From: an uncultured Coriobacteriia bacterium
Lineage (GTDB): Bacteria; Actinomycetota; Coriobacteriia; Coriobacteriales; Eggerthellaceae
Assembly (NCBI GenBank): GCA_949288145.1
Contig: CASEJD010000131.1
Location: forward strand, 1-48,378
DNA length: 48,378 nucleotides
Direction of reading: 5' to 3'
Every line of letters starts with the position of its first letter. The stretch's first letter is position 1. This document shows positions 44,791-48,378 of the stretch, in pieces. The notes under the pieces are model-generated. The model made no database searches and had not been told where the DNA came from. It saw only the letters and a list, made by a program, of their open reading frames with translations. A program made the translations under genes and the position numbers.

Positions 44791-47583
44791 TTACCGGTCG
44801 CGACCGTGGCACTTCTTGAACTTCAGGCCGCTGCCGCACGGGCAGGGGTCGTTGCGGCCCACGTTCGCGAAGGGATCCTCTTTGTCCTTCACGTACGGCT
44901 GGGCCTTGCCCGTGGCCGCGGGCTTCGGCGCCTCGGGCGGCATGCCGGCAGCCTGCGCCTGCGACTGCGAGACGCGCTGCGCGGGCGTGCTCGACTGCGT
45001 GAGCGCCGCTTCGGGGCTCGAGTAGCTGACCTTGCCTTCGAGCGGGTCCTTCTGTTCCACCGGGGCGGGCGCCGCGGCGAGCTGCAGGCGCAGGATCGTG
45101 CGCAGGAAGTCCTGGTACATGCCCTCGGTCATGGCGCCGAACGCCTTGTGCGCCTCGTTCTTGTACTCGACGAGCGGGTCGCGCTGACCGAAGGCGCGCA
45201 GGCCGATGCCGGCCTTCAGGTAGTCCATCTCCTGCAGGTGCGCCATCCAGCGCGTGTCGATGATGCGGAGCATGACCTGGGATTCCAGGTTCTTCATGAC
45301 CGCGGCGCCGAGCATCTCCGCCTTCGCGTCGTAAATCTTCTGCAGGTACTCGCACGCGAAGCCGGCCAGGGCGTCGGGGTCGTCGCGATGGTCGACCTCG
45401 CTGCATTTGAACCCGTCGGTGCCGGTCATCTGGGCCATCCAGGCGTCCACCGCTTCCGTGTCCCAGTCGTCGCTCGGCAGCTTCGCGGGGCAGTTCTCCC
45501 CCACGACCTCGTCGACCGCGTCGGCGATGATGGCGGGCACGCGCTCGGACATGTCCTTGCCGTCAAGGATGGCGTTGCGCTCCTCGTAGATGGCCGTGCG
45601 CTGCAGGTTCATGACGTCGTCGTACTCGAGGACGTTCTTACGGGCGTTGAAGTGCATTGCCTCGACCTGGCGCTGCGCGCTCTCGATGGCCTTCGAGACC
45701 ATGCTCGCCTGGATGGGCATGTCGTCGGGCATGTCGGTCTTCTGCATCATGCGGCTGATGGAGTCCATGCGGGACCCGCCGAACAGGCGCATGAGATCGT
45801 CCTCCAGCGAAAGGTAGAACTGGGTCACGCCCGGGTCGCCCTGACGGCCGGAACGGCCGCGCAGCTGGTTGTCGATACGACGGCTCTCATGGCGCTCGGT
45901 GCCGATGACGCACAGGCCGCCAGCGTCCTTGACGAGCTCGTTCTCCTTCTCGGTGACGAGCTTCGCCTCGGCGAGGGCGCGCTCGCGGTCCGCCTTCGTG
46001 GGCGCGGGATCGTGCCCCTCCTCCGGCTCCTGGCCTTCCTGCAGGCTCGGGTCGAAGCCGCGCGCGCGCAGCAGGTCCTCGGCCATGACCTCGGGGTTGC
46101 CGCCGAGCAGGATGTCGGTACCACGGCCTGCCATGTTCGTGGCGATGGTGACGGCGCCCACGCGGCCTGCCTGCGCCACGATGTGCGCCTCGCGCTCGTG
46201 GTTCTTCGCGTTCAAGGTCTCGTGCTTGATGCCGCGCTTGTCGAGCAGGCGGCTCATGCGCTCGGAGCTCTCGATGGAGGTGGTGCCGATCAAGCACGGC
46301 TGGCCCGCGGCGTGGCGCTCGGCCACGTCGTCGGCCACAGCGTTGTACTTCGCCTCGATCGTGCGGTAGATCAGGTCGTTCTCGTCCTTGCGGATGACCG
46401 GCTTGTTCGGCGGGATGGCCTGGACCGGCAGCTTGTAGATCTTGCGGAACTCCTCGTCCTCGGTCATGGCCGTGCCGGTCATGCCGGAGAGCTTCTCGTA
46501 GAGGCGGAAGTAGTTCTGCAGTGTGATGGTGGCGAGCGTCTGGTTCTCCTCGCGCACGAGCACGCCTTCCTTCGCCTCGAGTGCCTGGTGCAGGCCCTCG
46601 GAGTAGCGGCGGCCTTCCATGATGCGGCCCGTGAACTCGTCGACGATCTTCACCTCTCCGTCGATGACGACGTAGTCCTTGTCGCGATGGAAGAGGAACT
46701 GCGCCTTCAGCGCCTGCTGCAGGTGATTCGGCAGCGTCGGGTCGGCGTAGAGGTCGTCGATGCCCAGAAGCGCCTCGATCTTCTCGAGGCCGCTCTCCGT
46801 GGCGTTGATGGTGCGCTTGGCCTCGTCCATGTTGAAGTCCTCGTCGAGCTTCAGGCCCGGCATGATGCGCGCGAAGCGCTTGTACGTGTCGGCGGCCTGC
46901 GTGCCCGCGCCGGAGATGATGAGCGGCGTGCGCGCTTCGTCGATGAGGATGGAGTCGACCTCGTCGACCACGGCGAAGTGGTGGCCGCGCTGCACGCGCG
47001 AGGACGCGCGCACGACCATGTTGTCGCGCAGGTAGTCGAAGCCGAATTCGGAGTTCGTGCCGTAGGTGACGTCTGCCTGGTAGGCGGGGATCTTGCGATC
47101 CGGGCGCATGCCGTTCTGGATCAGGCCCACCTTCATGCCCAGGAAGCGGTAGATCTGGCCCATCCACTCGCTGTCGCGGCGCGCCAGGTAGTCGTTGACC
47201 GTGACGATGTGCACGTTGTTGCCGGTCAGGGCGTTGAGGTAGCCGGCGAGCGTGGAGACGAGCGTCTTGCCCTCGCCGGTCTTCATCTCGGCGATCTGCC
47301 CGTCGTTGAGCGTCATGCCGCCGATGAGCTGCACGTCGAAATGGCGCAGGCCCGTGGTGCGCACGGACGCTTCGCGCACGGCAGCGAAGGCCTCGGGCAG
47401 CACGGCGTGCAGATCCTCGCCGTTGGCGACGCGCTGCTTCAGGTCCGCCGTGACGGCCGCGAGCTCCGCGTCGGACTTCGCCTGCATCTGCGGCTCGAGC
47501 GCGTTGACCTGCGTGACGACCTGCTGGTACTTCTTGAGCTGCTTGCCCTCGCCAGCGGTCAGGAGCTTGGAAAGAAATCCCAT
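44791..47583 (-). CDS. secA: Preprotein translocase ATPase SecA
   Basis: The motor that pushes unfolded preproteins through SecYEG, 930 residues. Walker A is MKTGEGKT (100-107), the DEAD-like Walker B is VVDEVDSILIDEARTP (about 205-220), and the preprotein cross-linking, NBD2 (TNMAGRGTDI, GRSGRQGDPG) and helical scaffold/wing domains follow. The extreme C-terminus keeps the zinc motif CPCGSGLKFKKCHG, which in other bacteria contacts SecB, lipids or ribosomes. A Gln/Ser/Pro linker precedes it. ATG with GAGAGAAAG upstream. Length is in the normal range, with no sign of a second SecA type. Confidence 0.98.
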   Translation of the reverse strand: MGFLSKLLTAGEGKQLKKYQQVVTQVNALEPQMQAKSDAELAAVTADLKQRVANGEDLHAVLPEAFAAVREASVRTTGLRHFDVQLIGGMTLNDGQIAEMKTGEGKTLVSTLAGYLNALTGNNVHIVTVNDYLARRDSEWMGQIYRFLGMKVGLIQNGMRPDRKIPAYQADVTYGTNSEFGFDYLRDNMVVRASSRVQRGHHFAVVDEVDSILIDEARTPLIISGAGTQAADTYKRFARIMPGLKLDEDFNMDEAKRTINATESGLEKIEALLGIDDLYADPTLPNHLQQALKAQFLFHRDKDYVVIDGEVKIVDEFTGRIMEGRRYSEGLHQALEAKEGVLVREENQTLATITLQNYFRLYEKLSGMTGTAMTEDEEFRKIYKLPVQAIPPNKPVIRKDENDLIYRTIEAKYNAVADDVAERHAAGQPCLIGTTSIESSERMSRLLDKRGIKHETLNAKNHEREAHIVAQAGRVGAVTIATNMAGRGTDILLGGNPEVMAEDLLRARGFDPSLQEGQEPEEGHDPAPTKADRERALAEAKLVTEKENELVKDAGGLCVIGTERHESRRIDNQLRGRSGRQGDPGVTQFYLSLEDDLMRLFGGSRMDSISRMMQKTDMPDDMPIQASMVSKAIESAQRQVEAMHFNARKNVLEYDDVMNLQRTAIYEERNAILDGKDMSERVPAIIADAVDEVVGENCPAKLPSDDWDTEAVDAWMAQMTGTDGFKCSEVDHRDDPDALAGFACEYLQKIYDAKAEMLGAAVMKNLESQVMLRIIDTRWMAHLQEMDYLKAGIGLRAFGQRDPLVEYKNEAHKAFGAMTEGMYQDFLRTILRLQLAAAPAPVEQKDPLEGKVSYSSPEAALTQSSTPAQRVSQSQAQAAGMPPEAPKPAATGKAQPYVKDKEDPFANVGRNDPCPCGSGLKFKKCHGRDR

Positions 47584-47664
47584 GTGGCTTGCTTTCTCTC
47601 GTGTTCAAGCGATGTGGCGCGGATGCGGTGCTCTGCCCCGCACCGGCCCTTTTCTAACCGTCCC

Positions 47665-47691
47665 ACTTTATCACGGGCGAGAAGCGTTCAA
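47665..47691 (-). promoter_or_regulatory. Possible secA promoter
   Basis: TTGAAC (47691-47686), 15-bp spacer and TAAAGT (47670-47665) on the minus strand, just after the tRNA terminator. The spacer is short, so this is tentative. Confidence 0.4.
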
Positions 47692-47720
47692 AGGATTTTC
47701 ACGTCTTGGACGCGAGCATG

Positions 47721-47748
47721 AAAAAAGCCGGGAGAGAATCTCCCGGCT
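47721..47748 (-). terminator. Intrinsic terminator of the tRNA-Gln/Glu/Glu operon
   Basis: AGCCGGGAGA / TCTCCCGGCT stem followed on the minus strand by TTTTTT. Confidence 0.9.
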
Positions 47749-47757
47749 GTGCGTTCG

Positions 47758-47834
47758 TGGTAGCCCTGACCAGATTCGAACTGGCGATCTCCGCCTTGAG
47801 AGGGCGGCGTCCTAAACCGCTAGACGACAGGGCC
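47758..47834 (-). tRNA. tRNA-Glu (anticodon CUC), copy 2 in transcript order
   Basis: GGCCCTG...CAGGGCTACCA, with anticodon loop CTCTCAA giving CUC and CCA encoded. Identical to the copy at 47910-47986. Confidence 0.95.
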
Positions 47835-47877
47835 ATCGTGGTGCCTGGCAGCCTTCAGCACGGCGTTTAGAGGTGAA

Positions 47878-47899
47878 GCCGGGAGCCGAAGCTCCCGGC
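47878..47899 (-). promoter_or_regulatory. Hairpin between the two tRNA-Glu genes
   Basis: GCCGGGAGC / GCTCCCGGC with a CGAA loop and no U-tract, resembling the terminator at 47721-47748. Probably a leftover of tandem duplication or a processing signal. Confidence 0.5.
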
Positions 47900-47909
47900 C
47901 GTAAGCTCG

Positions 47910-47986
47910 TGGTAGCCCTGACCAGATTCGAACTGGCGATCTCCGCCTTGAGAGGGCGGCGTCCTAAACCGCTAGACGACAGGGCC
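47910..47986 (-). tRNA. tRNA-Glu (anticodon CUC), copy 1 in transcript order
   Basis: Same sequence as 47758-47834, offset by 152 bp. Anticodon loop CTCTCAA; CCA encoded. Confidence 0.95.
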
Positions 47987-47991
47987 ATCGG

Positions 47992-48065
47992 TGGCTGGGG
48001 TGGGAGGAGTCGAACCCCCACATACGGAACCAGAATCCGCTGTCCTACCATTAGACGACACCCCA
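47992..48065 (-). tRNA. tRNA-Gln (anticodon CUG)
   Basis: TGGGGTG...CACCCCAGCCA. The anticodon stem GCGGA/TCCGT encloses TTCTGGT, giving CUG. CCA is encoded. It is first in the operon with the two tRNA-Glu genes. Confidence 0.94.
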
Positions 48066-48106
48066 GTGTGCCGTGCGTTCACGCTGCTTGCGTGGCGCGA
48101 GTGAGT

Positions 48107-48135
48107 ATATTACCTATCGCCCCCACCCCCGTCAA
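48107..48135 (-). promoter_or_regulatory. Promoter of the tRNA-Gln/Glu/Glu operon
   Basis: TTGACG (48135-48130), 17-bp spacer and TAATAT (48112-48107) on the minus strand, with predicted start near 48100. A near-consensus stable-RNA promoter. Confidence 0.82.
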
Positions 48136-48177
48136 GGACTGATTTCAAAGTTTCTGAGAAATCTTTTCGCGCGCGTC

Positions 48178-48378
48178 TCACGAGCGCCCCGGGAGCTCGG
48201 CGCGGGAGGCTCCGTCGTCGCGCGCGCTCGCTTCGTTCGCCCACGTGCGGACAAAGGCGCACAGCGCGCGCTCCTCGTTCGCAACGCGCTCGTCGACCAC
48301 GGCGTCGAGCGCCGTCTCGAGCGCGGCGCCCACCTTTGGGCCCGCCGGCACGCCGAGCGCCATGACGTCGCGCCCTCC
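48178..48378 (-). CDS. cca: CCA-adding enzyme / poly(A) polymerase family, C-terminal end (partial)
   Basis: Only the last 66 residues are inside the window. GGRDVMALGVPAGPKVGAAL matches the conserved C-terminal block of tRNA nucleotidyltransferases (GxDLxxLGxxxGPxIGxxL). It is followed by a helix (ETALDAVVDERVANEERAL) and a poorly conserved polar tail. The catalytic head is off the window, so activity cannot be judged. The tRNA genes nearby all encode CCA, so the enzyme would mainly repair ends. Assignment rests on this one block and could also fit a close relative of the family. Confidence 0.75.
   Translation of the reverse strand, partial: GGRDVMALGVPAGPKVGAALETALDAVVDERVANEERALCAFVRTWANEASARDDGASRAELPGRS

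Overview
The window is GC-rich bacterial chromosome. Its features suggest an anaerobic gut- or mouth-type Actinobacterium of the Coriobacteriia, probably Eggerthellaceae-like. That placement is inference from style, not a marker gene: high GC, many TTG/GTG starts behind strong Shine-Dalgarno sites, CCA-encoding tRNA genes, an arginine deiminase operon, a riboswitch-controlled amino-acid symporter and densely packed metal-type transporters. Both ends cut a gene: a YgiQ-type radical SAM protein on the left and the C-terminal tail of a CCA-adding enzyme on the right.

Layout. 1-4.6 kb: YgiQ (minus), then a promoter and glycine riboswitch driving an AGCS sodium:amino-acid symporter. 4.6-23.8 kb: an accessory transporter island. 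It holds two YbtP/YbtQ-like heterodimeric ABC pairs, two complete ECF importers (S, T and fused double-ATPase A; one ordered S-T-A, the other T-A-S), three AraC regulators, an orphan multi-pass membrane protein, a ZIP metal transporter and a 57-residue FeoB-associated Cys-rich protein. 23.8-28.9 kb: a triple-domain RidA protein, a two-helix K+ channel, thrS and a membrane zinc-ribbon protein. 29-36 kb: valS, clpX, clpP, tig, tRNA-Leu, tRNA-Lys, tRNA-His. 36-44 kb: a CPA1 Na+/H+ antiporter, argS and arcC-arcB-arcA. 44-48.4 kb: tRNA-Arg, secA, two tRNA-Glu, tRNA-Gln and the end of cca.

The main discovery candidate is the 19-kb island. It is bracketed by a 69-bp direct repeat (66/69 identical) made of the last codons and terminator of the RidA gene, which suggests insertion at that gene's 3' end. 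Within it, five intergenic regions carry the same 16-bp dyad, RTTA-N8-TAAY. At two promoters the dyad sits exactly in the 17-bp spacer between -35 and -10. The transporters, regulators and metal-handling genes therefore look like one regulon, plausibly for metal or metallophore acquisition. The substrate and the repressor are not identifiable here; no Fur- or DtxR-type gene is in the window.

The rest is mostly housekeeping. arcA-arcB-arcC would convert arginine to ornithine, ammonia, CO2 and ATP. ClpP-ClpX form an AAA+ protease next to the trigger-factor chaperone. SecA powers protein export.
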